A stretch of DNA of 44,165 nt, taken from assembly GCA_016783285.1 (NCBI GenBank), contig JADHWW010000107.1:1-44165 (forward strand), written 5' to 3'. The translations under genes were made by a program, and so were the position numbers. The notes beneath the pieces were generated by a model. It was not told the DNA's origin and did no database searches. It saw nothing but the letters and a program-made list of their open reading frames with translations. Positions 24,924-33,667 of this stretch are shown piece by piece. The stretch's first letter is position 1; the number at the start of each line of letters is the position of its first letter. The DNA is from Anaerolineae bacterium. Its GTDB lineage: Bacteria; Chloroflexota; Anaerolineae; B4-G1.

Positions 24924-25814
24924 ATGCTAGATGTATCACGTCTCTCGTTTCCAAGCATTGCGCTACTACACCATCCCCCCGACGCGGCGTTCGGGATGAT
25001 CGCAGAGGCGGGCTTCAAGAATGTCGACGTGCTAGAGAAGATGCCGCATCTGTCCATTCACCCAGAGGTGTGTGATCCGGCGACCGTGAAGGCAGCGGCG
25101 GAGAAACATGGGCTGCACATCTCGGCGGTCAATTCCTATGTCGGCGGCGGTGTTGTCGGTCGGGCAGGTGCCTGGCTACACCATCCCGGTTTCGTGTTTC
25201 CGAACCAGCACATGTACACACACAATGGTTTCGCCAGCGATGACCCTGAGGAGTTGGAGCGGGAGCTCCAGCATGTCTTTCGGGCCATAGACATCGGGGC
25301 CGACTTCGGCGCCCGGGTTGTGCGCATAGTGCCTGGCGACGATGACCCCGAGAACATCGACAAGATGGTGCCCTGGTTCAGGAAGTGCGCCGAGTATGCC
25401 GAGGAGAAAGGCGTCTACCTGGCAGGCGAGAACCACGACATGGGCATCCTTGGCCAGCCCGCGAAGATGGTCGAGTTCTGCGAGAAGGTGGGCTCCAAGC
25501 ACATCGGCGTCATCTATGAGCCCTACAACCTCATGGAGCAGGCCGGTTTCGACTATCGCAAGGCCTTCGAGATCATGCGGGACCACATCGTACTCGTGCA
25601 CTTCAAGGACGGACGTCTGGACCCGGAGAAACGCACCTATGTACCGACGCTGATGGGTGAGGGTGAGTTCGACTTCCGGTGGGTCATGAAGCGGCTGGAC
25701 GAGGTCGGGTACACGGGCGAGCTTGCCTTGGAGTACGAGGTGGCTGAAGTGCCGCCCGAAGAAGGCGTCAAGCAGTTCTATGCCGGCTTCGTCGCCATGA
25801 TGGAGGATCTCTAA
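24924..25814 (+). CDS. Xylose isomerase-like TIM-barrel protein, copy 2
   Basis: This 296-residue close paralogue of the protein at 8778 (by eye around half of positions identical) retains GENHDM, YEPYNL, LVHFKDG and LEYEVAEVPPEEG, the probable metal and substrate residues. AAGGAG (24912-24917) selects ATG 24924 rather than GTG 24906. The gene is likely translated together with the M20-fold gene just upstream. An epimerase, isomerase or dehydratase role on an acid or sugar acid is plausible. Confidence 0.85.
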   Translation: MLDVSRLSFPSIALLHHPPDAAFGMIAEAGFKNVDVLEKMPHLSIHPEVCDPATVKAAAEKHGLHISAVNSYVGGGVVGRAGAWLHHPGFVFPNQHMYTHNGFASDDPEELERELQHVFRAIDIGADFGARVVRIVPGDDDPENIDKMVPWFRKCAEYAEEKGVYLAGENHDMGILGQPAKMVEFCEKVGSKHIGVIYEPYNLMEQAGFDYRKAFEIMRDHIVLVHFKDGRLDPEKRTYVPTLMGEGEFDFRWVMKRLDEVGYTGELALEYEVAEVPPEEGVKQFYAGFVAMMEDL

Positions 25815-25907
25815 CAGGATACCAGGAACACGCGCTCAGAGGCTGCGTCCACCAGAAGCCCGCATGTGCCGAGTGATGGCAGGTGCTGACGAAAGCAGGA
25901 GAGGCAA

Positions 25908-26369
25908 ATGGCTCCCAGACCAATCGGCGTGCAGTCACAGATCACTTTCCTCTACTATGACGATCTGGAAATCGCGGCCAAGTTCTACGGGGAGGTGATG
26001 GGGTTCGAGCTCGTTGAGGATCAGCGTTGGGCCAAGATATACCGGGTGAGCGGCAATGCCTTTGTGGGCATCGTGGCCGGCGAGAAAGGCTTCCGCAGAC
26101 CGCAGCCCTACAATGCCGTTCTGCTCACTCTGCTGGCCGACGACGTCGACGCTTGGTACGACCACTTGGAGAAGGCTGGGGTCAAGCTGCTGACTGGCGT
26201 CCAGAACAAGGAAGACATCCAGATACGCTGCTTCTTCTTTGAGGATCCCGGAGGGTATGCTCTGGAGGTTCAGCAGTTCCTGCGGTCCGATCTCGTGGAG
26301 GTCTTCCACTGCGGCGGAAACGTCCAGCGCCTGGAGGAGGGTGCTGAAGAAATGGCTTCCGAGTGCTGA
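25908..26369 (+). CDS. VOC-superfamily (glyoxalase/dioxygenase-like) protein
   Basis: This 153-residue protein has the paired beta-alpha-beta-beta-beta units of the vicinal oxygen chelate fold: QITFLYYDDLEIAAKFYGEV at the start and FFEDPGGYALEVQQF in the second half. Family members are metal enzymes (glyoxalase, epimerase, extradiol dioxygenase) or resistance proteins. The Glu of ALEVQQF is a probable metal ligand. AGGAGAGG precedes ATG 25908. In this setting an epimerase or ring-modifying role is possible but unproven. Confidence 0.8.
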   Translation: MAPRPIGVQSQITFLYYDDLEIAAKFYGEVMGFELVEDQRWAKIYRVSGNAFVGIVAGEKGFRRPQPYNAVLLTLLADDVDAWYDHLEKAGVKLLTGVQNKEDIQIRCFFFEDPGGYALEVQQFLRSDLVEVFHCGGNVQRLEEGAEEMASEC

Positions 26370-26409
26370 GGAGCCGCCGTGGGCGTAGCGGGGAACGTGG
26401 GTATGTGTC

Positions 26410-27177
26410 ATGTCTGACCATCCGGTAGTAGACTTCCATAGCTATCTGGGCAGCGAGCCGTATGGCGACCACGCCCAGTGCGCCGATGACCTCATTGCAG
26501 CGATGGACCGGTGTGGCATAGATGTCGCCGTGGTGGCGCCCTTTGTGGACAGCCCGGGGCCTGATCTTCATGCGCATCGGACTCTGGAAGAAGCCAGCAG
26601 GCAGTTCCCCCAGCGCTTGATCCCTTTCGCGCGGCTGGACCCGCGCTACGGTGCCGAAGCGCTTGCGATACTGGAGATGGCGATAGATGGCATGGGGTTT
26701 CGGGGCCTTCTCTTCAGCCCGGTCAGCACGAACTCCTTGCCCTATCACCGGGGCGTCCTGCCTTTGATGCGGGCCGCCGCCGAACGGTCCATCCCCGTTC
26801 TGATACCGGCTGGGAACTGTTACGTCGGGCTGCCGGAACAGATTGCCTGGCTGGCAGCCGCCCTGCCGGATCTCACAGTGGTCTTGGGCCATATGGGTAC
26901 GGCCGCCCACGCGGTGCGGGCCATCGCCCTGGCGGCCGAGCACCCGAACCTGTACCTGGAGACCTCGCTGCAGCAGAGCCCTCGCCGCCTGTCGCTGGCT
27001 GTGGACAGCGTTGGCGCCGACCGGATACTGTTCGGATCAGCAGCGCCCTACGGACAGCCGGGCGTCGAGCTGCTCAAGGTCCGCAAGGCTGGCCTGGATC
27101 ACGGAAGTCATGTGAAGATCCTGGGACTGAATGCAGCGCGCCTCTTGGGTTTGGCGGCGGGCACAGATCGAACATGA
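26410..27177 (+). CDS. Amidohydrolase-2 family protein with degenerate metal site
   Basis: This 255-residue TIM-barrel protein of the amidohydrolase-2 (PF04909) type overlaps the next gene by four bases (ATGA). Compared with that neighbour, the first metal motif reads HSY (10-12) instead of HxH, the barrel histidine of MLHTGD is replaced in VLIPAGN, and the last Asp of FGSDYP is changed in FGSAAP; only LGHMG is kept. It probably cannot hold the usual metal. It may be a structural or regulatory partner of the intact enzyme. Confidence 0.8.
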   Translation: MSDHPVVDFHSYLGSEPYGDHAQCADDLIAAMDRCGIDVAVVAPFVDSPGPDLHAHRTLEEASRQFPQRLIPFARLDPRYGAEALAILEMAIDGMGFRGLLFSPVSTNSLPYHRGVLPLMRAAAERSIPVLIPAGNCYVGLPEQIAWLAAALPDLTVVLGHMGTAAHAVRAIALAAEHPNLYLETSLQQSPRRLSLAVDSVGADRILFGSAAPYGQPGVELLKVRKAGLDHGSHVKILGLNAARLLGLAAGTDRT

Positions 27178-27890
27178 TCGTCGACGCGCACGTTCATGTC
27201 ACAGGCAAGGTGTACGAGGCGGAACAGCCGCGTGGTGTGACAGACCTGCTGACCGCCATGGACCGTGCGGGGATCGACGTGTCTCTGGTCATGAGCCTGT
27301 CTCTAGAGGACAATGCCAGTGTGCTGGCCGCCGGGCGTGCACACTGTGATCGGTTGAAGAGCTTTGTGGTGCCGGTGATCGGTCCTGAGACGGAGGGACA
27401 GGTGGCACAGGCTGCGTCTGCACAGCAGGTCGCTGGCCTGGGTGAGTTCTACGTGCGCTGTGGCTCGGCACAGTTACCTGACGTCTACCTGAAGCCGGTG
27501 CTGGCAGCAGCTCGCACGCAAGGACTGCCAGTGATGCTCCACACGGGGGATTTCAGTTACACCGCGCCGGCACTGATGGAGAGAATGGTCCGCCAGAATC
27601 CCGAGGTGACCTTCATTCTTGCTCACATGGGTTCCTTGTCCTTCGTATCGGATGCCATCGAAGTAGCCAGGCGCTATCGCAACGTCTACCTGGAGACATC
27701 AGGCATGCCAAGTGCTGCGATGTTGCGCAGGGCAGTGGCCGAATGTGGTCCGCAGCGGCTGCTCTTCGGCTCCGACTATCCCTTCTGGAATCCGGAGTTG
27801 GAGAAGGCACGGATTGAGTCTGCGGGATTGAATCCGGGAGTGGAGCGGATGGTGTTGGGTGAGAATGCGGTACAGCTCTTCCGTCTCTGA
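27174..27890 (+). CDS. Amidohydrolase-2 family protein with complete metal motifs
   Basis: This 238-residue metal-dependent hydrolase or decarboxylase candidate carries DAHVH (His6, His8), MLHTGD, LAHMG and FGSDYPFW, the standard set of PF04909 members. Such enzymes act on amides, lactones or aromatic acids. Translation is coupled to the degenerate sister gene by the 4-bp ATGA overlap, so the two should be made in equal amounts. It ends the unit that began with the VOC gene; a large inverted repeat follows. Confidence 0.85.
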   Translation: MIVDAHVHVTGKVYEAEQPRGVTDLLTAMDRAGIDVSLVMSLSLEDNASVLAAGRAHCDRLKSFVVPVIGPETEGQVAQAASAQQVAGLGEFYVRCGSAQLPDVYLKPVLAAARTQGLPVMLHTGDFSYTAPALMERMVRQNPEVTFILAHMGSLSFVSDAIEVARRYRNVYLETSGMPSAAMLRRAVAECGPQRLLFGSDYPFWNPELEKARIESAGLNPGVERMVLGENAVQLFRL

Positions 27891-27914
27891 GGAGAGTTGG
27901 CCACCGACGCAGAA

Positions 27915-27984
27915 GTCAGCGGAGAAGCGGAAGAAGCGGAAAAAAAGGGGGGGGTCATTCCGCTCGTTCCGCTGTTCCGCTGAC
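27915..27984. repeat. Large inverted repeat, each arm built of three AGCGGAA-like units
   Basis: Arms 27915-27941 and 27958-27984 pair at 23 of 27 positions around a 16-nt loop that contains five A and eight G in a row. Each arm consists of three repeats of about 9 bp with core GCGGA, starting with GTCAGC. The RNA would fold very stably, but no T-run follows. It lies between the amidohydrolase gene and the binding protein gene at 28010. It may be a terminator-like barrier, an mRNA stabiliser or a small mobile repeat. Confidence 0.75.
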
Positions 27985-28009
27985 CATTGAGCGCGAGGGG
28001 GAAGTAACC

Positions 28010-29443
28010 GTGTCTCTACAACCTGCGAAAAGCCTGACGGTGCTCCAGCAGCGTGTGCGATTGGGAGACCCGCATGTGTCCACTGACAACAGGGACAGCC
28101 TCAGCATCCTGTTCTCCATGTACGAGGCTCTGGTATGCCACGATGGCAGTGGTGGATACCTGCCTGCACTGGCCGAGAGCTGGACGCTGGGGGAGGACGC
28201 TCGCACATGGACCTTCAGTCTGCGTAACCCCGTAGCATTCCACAACGGGGATACGCTCGAGGCCGATGATGTGGTGACCAACCTGCAGCGCGTGTGTGAC
28301 CCAGACATCGGAGGAGAGCTGGGTAGTCAGGGGGTGTATCGGAGCTATCTGGCGGGCGCTGTCATCGAGGCTGCGGACAGGCATACGGTGCGCGTCGTGA
28401 CGCCTGAGCCCTTTGCTGACCTTCTGGATCTGCTGGTCCTGTTCCCCATCGCCCCAAGACGCGCCCTGCCCAGTCTGCTGAGCTGCCCCGTCGGGAGCGG
28501 CCCCTATCGGTTCGAGGGGGGCGATGAGGGGCAGATTATCATGAAGGCTTTCCCAGAGTACTGGGGGGGGCGCCCAGAGGCGGGGGAGGTTTGCTGGCGA
28601 GCTGAGCCGGATCCCGATCTTCGGACTGAGGCCCTTCTGTCCGGTGAAGCCGATCTGGTCGCTGACGTGACACCGGGAGCCGCCCAACAGATTGCTGGCT
28701 CACAGGTGGCCACGGTAGTGACTGCGCAGAGCAGTGTGTGCACCATTTTCATGTGCAACATGAAGCGAGGAGTATGCACCGACAAGAGGGTCCGGCAGGC
28801 GCTGAATCATGCCCTCAATGTCCCAGAGCTCATCGACACGGTGATGGAGGGGTTTGCCACAGCTTTGAACGGCCCGCTCACGACCCTCCACTTTGGGTGC
28901 GATCCAGCGACATCGCCCTACGCGTACGATCCTGGGAGGGCGCGGGACCTTATGGCGGAGTCGGGTTGGGGCAGCGGGATGCGGGTGGTTCTTGACGTTC
29001 CCTCGATCCTGCCTGACGAGGCCCCGCGTCTGGCCCGATGCATGGCTGAGCAGTATGGCGAAGTGGGCATCACCACAGAGGTCAGGGAGTTCTCCGATCG
29101 GCCAGGGTATGCAGAGATGGTCCGAGCCAAGCAGATAGATGATGCGTGTTGTTTCGATTCCAGTCCCCTGAGCACATACCGCGTGCTGCGGGAGAAGTTC
29201 CACTCCCGCCTGCGCGGGCCATGGTGGCAGGGATACGCGAGCCCGGAGGTTGATACCCTGATTGAGAAGGCTCAGGCCACTGTCGATGTTGCCCGACGCC
29301 GCGACATCTACCACCGAGCGTATCGCCTGATCCGGGAGGACGCCCCCTGGATCTTCCTGTACGCACCAACTATCTCCTGGGGAGTCGGGCAGCGTGCCCG
29401 AGGTTGGTCGGCATCGGTTGATGGTTTGGTCAGGTTCGCTTAG
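28010..29443 (+). CDS. Family 5 solute-binding protein without a signal peptide
   Basis: This 477-residue protein has the SBP_bac_5 fold: LPALAESWTLGEDARTWTFS, VAFHNGDTLEADDV and SCPVGSGPYRFEGG. It starts directly with MSLQPAKSLTVLQQRV and shows no hydrophobic leader or lipobox. The upstream DNA is the large inverted repeat, so a lost signal peptide is not encoded there in another frame. It should stay in the cytoplasm, where it could sense or carry a ligand, like the SgrR C-terminal domain, but no DNA-binding domain is attached. GTG 28010 follows GAGGGGGAAG. Confidence 0.85.
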   Translation: MSLQPAKSLTVLQQRVRLGDPHVSTDNRDSLSILFSMYEALVCHDGSGGYLPALAESWTLGEDARTWTFSLRNPVAFHNGDTLEADDVVTNLQRVCDPDIGGELGSQGVYRSYLAGAVIEAADRHTVRVVTPEPFADLLDLLVLFPIAPRRALPSLLSCPVGSGPYRFEGGDEGQIIMKAFPEYWGGRPEAGEVCWRAEPDPDLRTEALLSGEADLVADVTPGAAQQIAGSQVATVVTAQSSVCTIFMCNMKRGVCTDKRVRQALNHALNVPELIDTVMEGFATALNGPLTTLHFGCDPATSPYAYDPGRARDLMAESGWGSGMRVVLDVPSILPDEAPRLARCMAEQYGEVGITTEVREFSDRPGYAEMVRAKQIDDACCFDSSPLSTYRVLREKFHSRLRGPWWQGYASPEVDTLIEKAQATVDVARRRDIYHRAYRLIREDAPWIFLYAPTISWGVGQRARGWSASVDGLVRFA

Positions 29444-29489
29444 AGCACTGCGCATGACATCATGACGAAGGGCTTGTAGGAGGAATGCA

Positions 29490-30473
29490 GTGAAAACCAT
29501 CCGTCTTCTGTCGAAGAGGGACCTGGAGCAGGTACTGACCCTGGGCGATGTCATCCAGGTGGTGGAGGATGGCTTCAGAGCGGAAGCTGAGGGCAACGTA
29601 ACAACGTTTCCTGTGGTGATGGAGCACATCGCCGCCCATGACGCCTTTTTCGGTATCAAGTCCAGCTTTGTGCCGTCCACGGAGGCGCTGGGGGTCAAGG
29701 TGGCAGGTTTCTGGCCGCCTCCAAAGGATAGCGCCGTGCCGGGTCACTTCGCAGTGATCATATACCTGGATGGGAAGACCGGAACGCCCTTGGCCTTTAT
29801 GGACGGCGATCTCATCACCACCCTGCGCACCGGGGCGGCCGGGGCGGTGGCGGCCAAGTACCTGGCGCGGCCCAACTCGGCCACGGTCGGTGTCATCGGT
29901 GCAGGCGTGCAGGGTCAAATCCAGGTGCAGGCGCTGGCGGAACTGTTCGAGCTGTCCGAGGTCCGAATCTGGGATATGAGCCGGGAAGCTGTGGGACGCT
30001 ACGTGGACAGAGTGTCCTCTCTTGGCATCTCGGTCAGGCCAGTTGGCTTGCCTCGCGAGGCGGTATCGGGCGCCGATATCATTGTGACGGCCACGCCATC
30101 GCGCCATGTCTTGGTGGAAGCCGATTGGGTAGTGACCGGGACGCACGTCAACGCTATCGGTGCAGACGCCCGCGGTAAGCAAGAGATCGATCCAAAGCTG
30201 TTCACGCGAGCGACCGTCGTTGTGGATAAGCTGCGTCAGTGCCGCGAGCTGGGGGACCTGCAACATCCACTGCGTATGGGGCTGATGCAGGAAAGCGATG
30301 TCCACGCGGAGCTCGGACAGATCGTGGCGGGTGAGAGACCGGGCCGCACTCAGCCCGACCAGATCACCATATTCGACGCGACGGGCGTCTCGTTCCAGGA
30401 TGTTGTGACAGCCAAGCTGGCGTACGAGCGGGCCGTGGAGCTGGGTTTGGGCTCGGAATTCGATTGGGGGTAG
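29490..30473 (+). CDS. Ornithine cyclodeaminase/mu-crystallin family protein
   Basis: This 327-residue NAD(P)-dependent protein has Rossmann motif GAGVQG (137-142), TLRTGAAGA around Arg113, and GVKVAGFWPP, where a Lys contacts the substrate carboxylate. The family includes ornithine cyclodeaminase, alanine dehydrogenase, ketimine reductases (mu-crystallin) and EutC of ectoine utilisation. A ketimine reductase or cyclic amino acid role fits this island. The start is GTG 29490 after AGGAGG. The next gene begins 64 bp later. Confidence 0.88.
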   Translation: MKTIRLLSKRDLEQVLTLGDVIQVVEDGFRAEAEGNVTTFPVVMEHIAAHDAFFGIKSSFVPSTEALGVKVAGFWPPPKDSAVPGHFAVIIYLDGKTGTPLAFMDGDLITTLRTGAAGAVAAKYLARPNSATVGVIGAGVQGQIQVQALAELFELSEVRIWDMSREAVGRYVDRVSSLGISVRPVGLPREAVSGADIIVTATPSRHVLVEADWVVTGTHVNAIGADARGKQEIDPKLFTRATVVVDKLRQCRELGDLQHPLRMGLMQESDVHAELGQIVAGERPGRTQPDQITIFDATGVSFQDVVTAKLAYERAVELGLGSEFDWG

Positions 30474-30537
30474 GAACTAGCATGAGAAATCAGAATCGTC
30501 ATCGGGTGCTTTGGGGAGAGGTGGAGAGGAGGATTCC

Positions 30538-32325
30538 GTGAGATCACTCCTATCTGGCAACGAAGCCATCGCCCGAGGGGCCTATGAGTACGGCGTGAAG
30601 GTGGCCACGGGATACCCTGGAACGCCCAGCTCGGAGATACTGGAACACGTGGCCCGATATCAGGAGATCTACTCCGAGTGGTCGGTCAATGAGAAGGTTG
30701 CCATGGATGTGGCCATCGGGGCATCCTACGCAGGGCAGCGCTCGATGGTCGTGATGAAACAGGTCGGAATGAACGTGGCCGCCGACTCGTTCTTCTATGC
30801 CGTGTACACGGGTGTCAGAGGGGGGCTGCTGATTGTCACGGCCGATGACCCCGGCATGTTCAGCTCACAGAATGAGCAGGACAACCGGCATTATGCTCGC
30901 TTCGCCAAGATGCCCATGCTGGAGTGCGCGGACAGCCAAGAGGCCAAAGACTTCGTGGGCATAGGCCTGGAGCTGTCGGAGGAGTGGGACACACCGGTGC
31001 TGTTGCGGACGGTGATGCGGGTGGCGCACTCGGCCACGCCGGTGGAGCTGGGAGAGCGAAAGGCTGACGACGAGGGGGCCACTCCTCCGCTGGATCGAGA
31101 TCCTCACAAGCTGGTATCGACGGCGATGTGGGCTCGGGAGCGGCATCCAGTGGTAGAGGCACGGATGAAGGAACTGGCGCAGAAGGCCAGTGAATTCCCG
31201 TACAACTGGTTGGAATGGGGTGAGCGGAAGCTGGGCATCGTGGCCAGTGGTCCAGTGTACCACTACGCCCGGGAGGTGTTTCCGAACGCGTCGTTCCTCA
31301 AGTTGGGCATGAGCTATCCGCTGCCGACAGCGTTGATCAGGGAGTTTGCCGCGGGGGTGGAGGAGCTGCTCATCATAGAGGAGTTGGACCCCTTCGTGGA
31401 AGAGCAGATCAAGGCTATGGGGATTGAGTGCCGGGGCAAGGACATCTTTCCGGCGTGTGGTGAGCTGACGACCGCAGTCATCGAGGGATGCGCGGCGGAG
31501 GCGGGGATCTTGGGCCAGGAAGCGGTGAGCGTGGCGCGGAAGGTGGCGCCGCCGGATCTGCCAGGGCGCTCGCCGGTACTCTGCCCGGGCTGCCCACATC
31601 GTAGCACTTTCTATGTGCTAAGTCGCAAGAAGAAGGTGGTGGTTGCCGGAGATATCGGCTGCTACAACCTGGGTGCGCTGCCGCCGTTCAACGCCACAGA
31701 CACGATGGGTGCGATGGGCGCGAGCGTAGGGGTGGCGCATGGCTTCGACGTTGCGGGCATCCCTGATCCCTTCGTGGCGGTCATCGGAGACTCGACGTTC
31801 TTCCATTCGGGGATTGCTCCGCTGCTGGACATCGTGCATAATGGCGGCAAGAGCACGGTGATGATACTGGACAACCACACGACGGCCATGACGGGACATC
31901 AGGATCATCCCGGGGTGGCTGAGAAGCTGGGAGGTGAGCGGGTTCGCAAGGTGGAGATCGAGGCCGTGGTGCGTGCGTCGGGAGTTGACCATGTTCAAGT
32001 CGTGGATGCTTTCGACATCCAGGCCGTCAAGGGGGCACTGGAAGAGGCGCTGGAGTTCGATGGGCCGTCGGTCGTTATCGTGGACGGACCCTGCTATTTC
32101 GTGGGACCCGGCGCTGCCGGGATCCACGATGTGGATCTTGAGGCATGCATCGCCTGCGGAACGTGCGCCCGCCTCGGGTGCCCTGCAGTGATCCGTTCGG
32201 ACGAGGTGTTCGCCAAGACCGGGAAGCGCAAGGCGGCGATAGATCCGGTCCTGTGCGTGGGTTGTGACATGTGCGCGCAAGTGTGCCCTCGGGAGGCGAT
32301 CTATGCTGTGGAAGCGACGATCTGA
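30538..32325 (+). CDS. iorA: Indolepyruvate:ferredoxin oxidoreductase-type alpha subunit
   Basis: This 595-residue catalytic subunit oxidises aryl or related 2-oxo acids with CoA and ferredoxin to acyl-CoA and CO2. The N-terminal pyrimidine-binding domain begins GNEAIARGAYEYGVKVATGYPGTP; the TPP domain has GDIGCYNLG and GDSTFFHSG; two 4Fe-4S motifs close the protein, CIACGTCARLGC and CVGCDMCAQVC. The size is slightly below the usual 600-650. GTG 30538 follows GAGGAGG. The beta subunit gene lies 20 bp downstream. An oxygen-sensitive enzyme of this type points to anaerobic or microaerobic amino acid breakdown. Confidence 0.93.
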   Translation: MRSLLSGNEAIARGAYEYGVKVATGYPGTPSSEILEHVARYQEIYSEWSVNEKVAMDVAIGASYAGQRSMVVMKQVGMNVAADSFFYAVYTGVRGGLLIVTADDPGMFSSQNEQDNRHYARFAKMPMLECADSQEAKDFVGIGLELSEEWDTPVLLRTVMRVAHSATPVELGERKADDEGATPPLDRDPHKLVSTAMWARERHPVVEARMKELAQKASEFPYNWLEWGERKLGIVASGPVYHYAREVFPNASFLKLGMSYPLPTALIREFAAGVEELLIIEELDPFVEEQIKAMGIECRGKDIFPACGELTTAVIEGCAAEAGILGQEAVSVARKVAPPDLPGRSPVLCPGCPHRSTFYVLSRKKKVVVAGDIGCYNLGALPPFNATDTMGAMGASVGVAHGFDVAGIPDPFVAVIGDSTFFHSGIAPLLDIVHNGGKSTVMILDNHTTAMTGHQDHPGVAEKLGGERVRKVEIEAVVRASGVDHVQVVDAFDIQAVKGALEEALEFDGPSVVIVDGPCYFVGPGAAGIHDVDLEACIACGTCARLGCPAVIRSDEVFAKTGKRKAAIDPVLCVGCDMCAQVCPREAIYAVEATI

Positions 32326-32345
32326 GGGGGAAGGAGTGGGTTAGC

Positions 32346-32939
32346 GTGGAGACTATCAACTTCCTGATCACCGGCGTTGGAGGTCAGGGGACCATCCTGG
32401 CCAGCGACATCCTGGCGGCGGTGGGCCTGGCGGCCGGGCACGACGTGAAGAAGTCGGACATACTGGGGTTGGCGGTTCGAGGAGGGGCGGTGGTAGGGCA
32501 CGTGCGGTGGGGACCGGTGGTGCATTCGCCCATCGTGCCGGAAGGGCGCGTGGACTACCTGGTGGCCTTCGAGATCCTGGAGGGGCTGCGGTGGCTGGAT
32601 CAACTGCGGTCTGAGGGAGTGGTTCTGGTGAACCAGCAGGAGATCCACCCGGTGACCGTGAGCAGTGGGCTTGCGGAATATCCCAGTCAGGAGGTAGCGG
32701 ACAGGGCACTGCAGGCCGCGACGGATGAGGTGTACCGGGTGCCTGGGCTGGACATCGCACGGCGGCTGGGCAACGCCCGAGTGCTGAACGTGGTCATGCT
32801 GGGGGCGCTGTCAGTCCTGCTGCCGGTGGCGAAGGAGGTGTGGGAGTCCGTTCTGAGGGAGCGAGTGCCGGAGCGCTACACAGAGTTGAACCTGGAGGCC
32901 TTGCAGAGTGGGAGAGAGTGGTTAGAGGAGAGGAGATAG
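32346..32939 (+). CDS. iorB: Indolepyruvate:ferredoxin oxidoreductase-type beta subunit
   Basis: This 197-residue gamma-domain subunit begins INFLITGVGGQGTILASDIL, followed by the KKSDILGLAVRGGAVVGHVRWG block typical of IorB. It pairs with IorA for the 2-oxo acid oxidation. GTG 32346 is supported by AAGGAG nine bases ahead. The gene ends four bases before the racemase start, so it is tightly coupled to the hydantoin genes. Confidence 0.92.
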   Translation: METINFLITGVGGQGTILASDILAAVGLAAGHDVKKSDILGLAVRGGAVVGHVRWGPVVHSPIVPEGRVDYLVAFEILEGLRWLDQLRSEGVVLVNQQEIHPVTVSSGLAEYPSQEVADRALQAATDEVYRVPGLDIARRLGNARVLNVVMLGALSVLLPVAKEVWESVLRERVPERYTELNLEALQSGREWLEERR

Positions 32940-32943
32940 GTAC

Positions 32944-33651
32944 ATGCGCATATTCGTCATCAATCCTAACACATCCGAGAGCATGACGGACCATATCCGC
33001 GCCGAGCTGGAGAACATAAAACGATCAGACACAGAGCTGACGGTGGTGAACCCGGAGCACGGGCCGGTGTCCATCGAGTCGGCGTATGACGAAGCGTTGG
33101 CAGGGCCGCCCACGCTGGAGCTGGTGCGGAGGGCGAACGAGGAAGGGTACGACGCTGTGGTGTTGGCGTGCTTCTCGGACCCTGCACTGGACGCGGCCAA
33201 GGAGATCTCGCACATCCCTGTCGTGGGTATTGAGGAAGCTACGATGCATGTAGCGGCCATGCTGGGACACAAGTTCTCCATCACGACGGGATCTCGAAGC
33301 CGTGTGCCCACGAGGGAGATCCACACGCTGTTGCGGGGAGTGGAGAACAGCTACGCTTCCGCGCTCGTGATGGGCATGGCCGTACTGGAGATGGACGCCA
33401 ACCCTGCGAAGGCAAAAACGCGCATACTGGAACTGTCTCGCAAGGCGGTCGAGGAGGATGGGGCGGAGGTGATCATTCTGGGCTGTGCCGGGCTGGCTGG
33501 CTACGCGGAGGATGTGGAGAGGGAGCTGGGTGTGGTGGTGTTGGATCCCACCTCCGTGGCCTTCAAGATCGCCGAAGCCTTCGCGGATCTGGGTCTGCGG
33601 CACAGCAAGGTGGCGCGCTATTCGGTGCCGCCGGTCAAGGAGATCAGGTGA
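32944..33651 (+). CDS. Hydantoin racemase-type Asp/Glu racemase superfamily protein
   Basis: This 235-residue protein begins MRIFVINPNTSESMT, as hydantoin racemases do. Its two catalytic cysteines, Cys76 (LACFSDP) and Cys181 (LGCAGL), stand at the same positions as in characterised hydantoin racemases. It would interconvert D- and L-5-substituted hydantoins by the two-base cysteine mechanism. EutA-like or maleate isomerase-type functions are alternatives in the superfamily. A purine-rich ribosome site (GAGGAGA) precedes ATG 32944, and the hydantoinase gene starts 17 bp after the stop, which supports the hydantoin assignment. Confidence 0.88.
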   Translation: MRIFVINPNTSESMTDHIRAELENIKRSDTELTVVNPEHGPVSIESAYDEALAGPPTLELVRRANEEGYDAVVLACFSDPALDAAKEISHIPVVGIEEATMHVAAMLGHKFSITTGSRSRVPTREIHTLLRGVENSYASALVMGMAVLEMDANPAKAKTRILELSRKAVEEDGAEVIILGCAGLAGYAEDVERELGVVVLDPTSVAFKIAEAFADLGLRHSKVARYSVPPVKEIR

Positions 33652-33667
33652 AGCGGGAGGGCGAGGC

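Noticed and set aside
27915..27984. The repeated GCGGA units as a small CRISPR array
   Set aside because: Units are 9 bp with no spacers, and the arms are inverted copies, so this is a hairpin.
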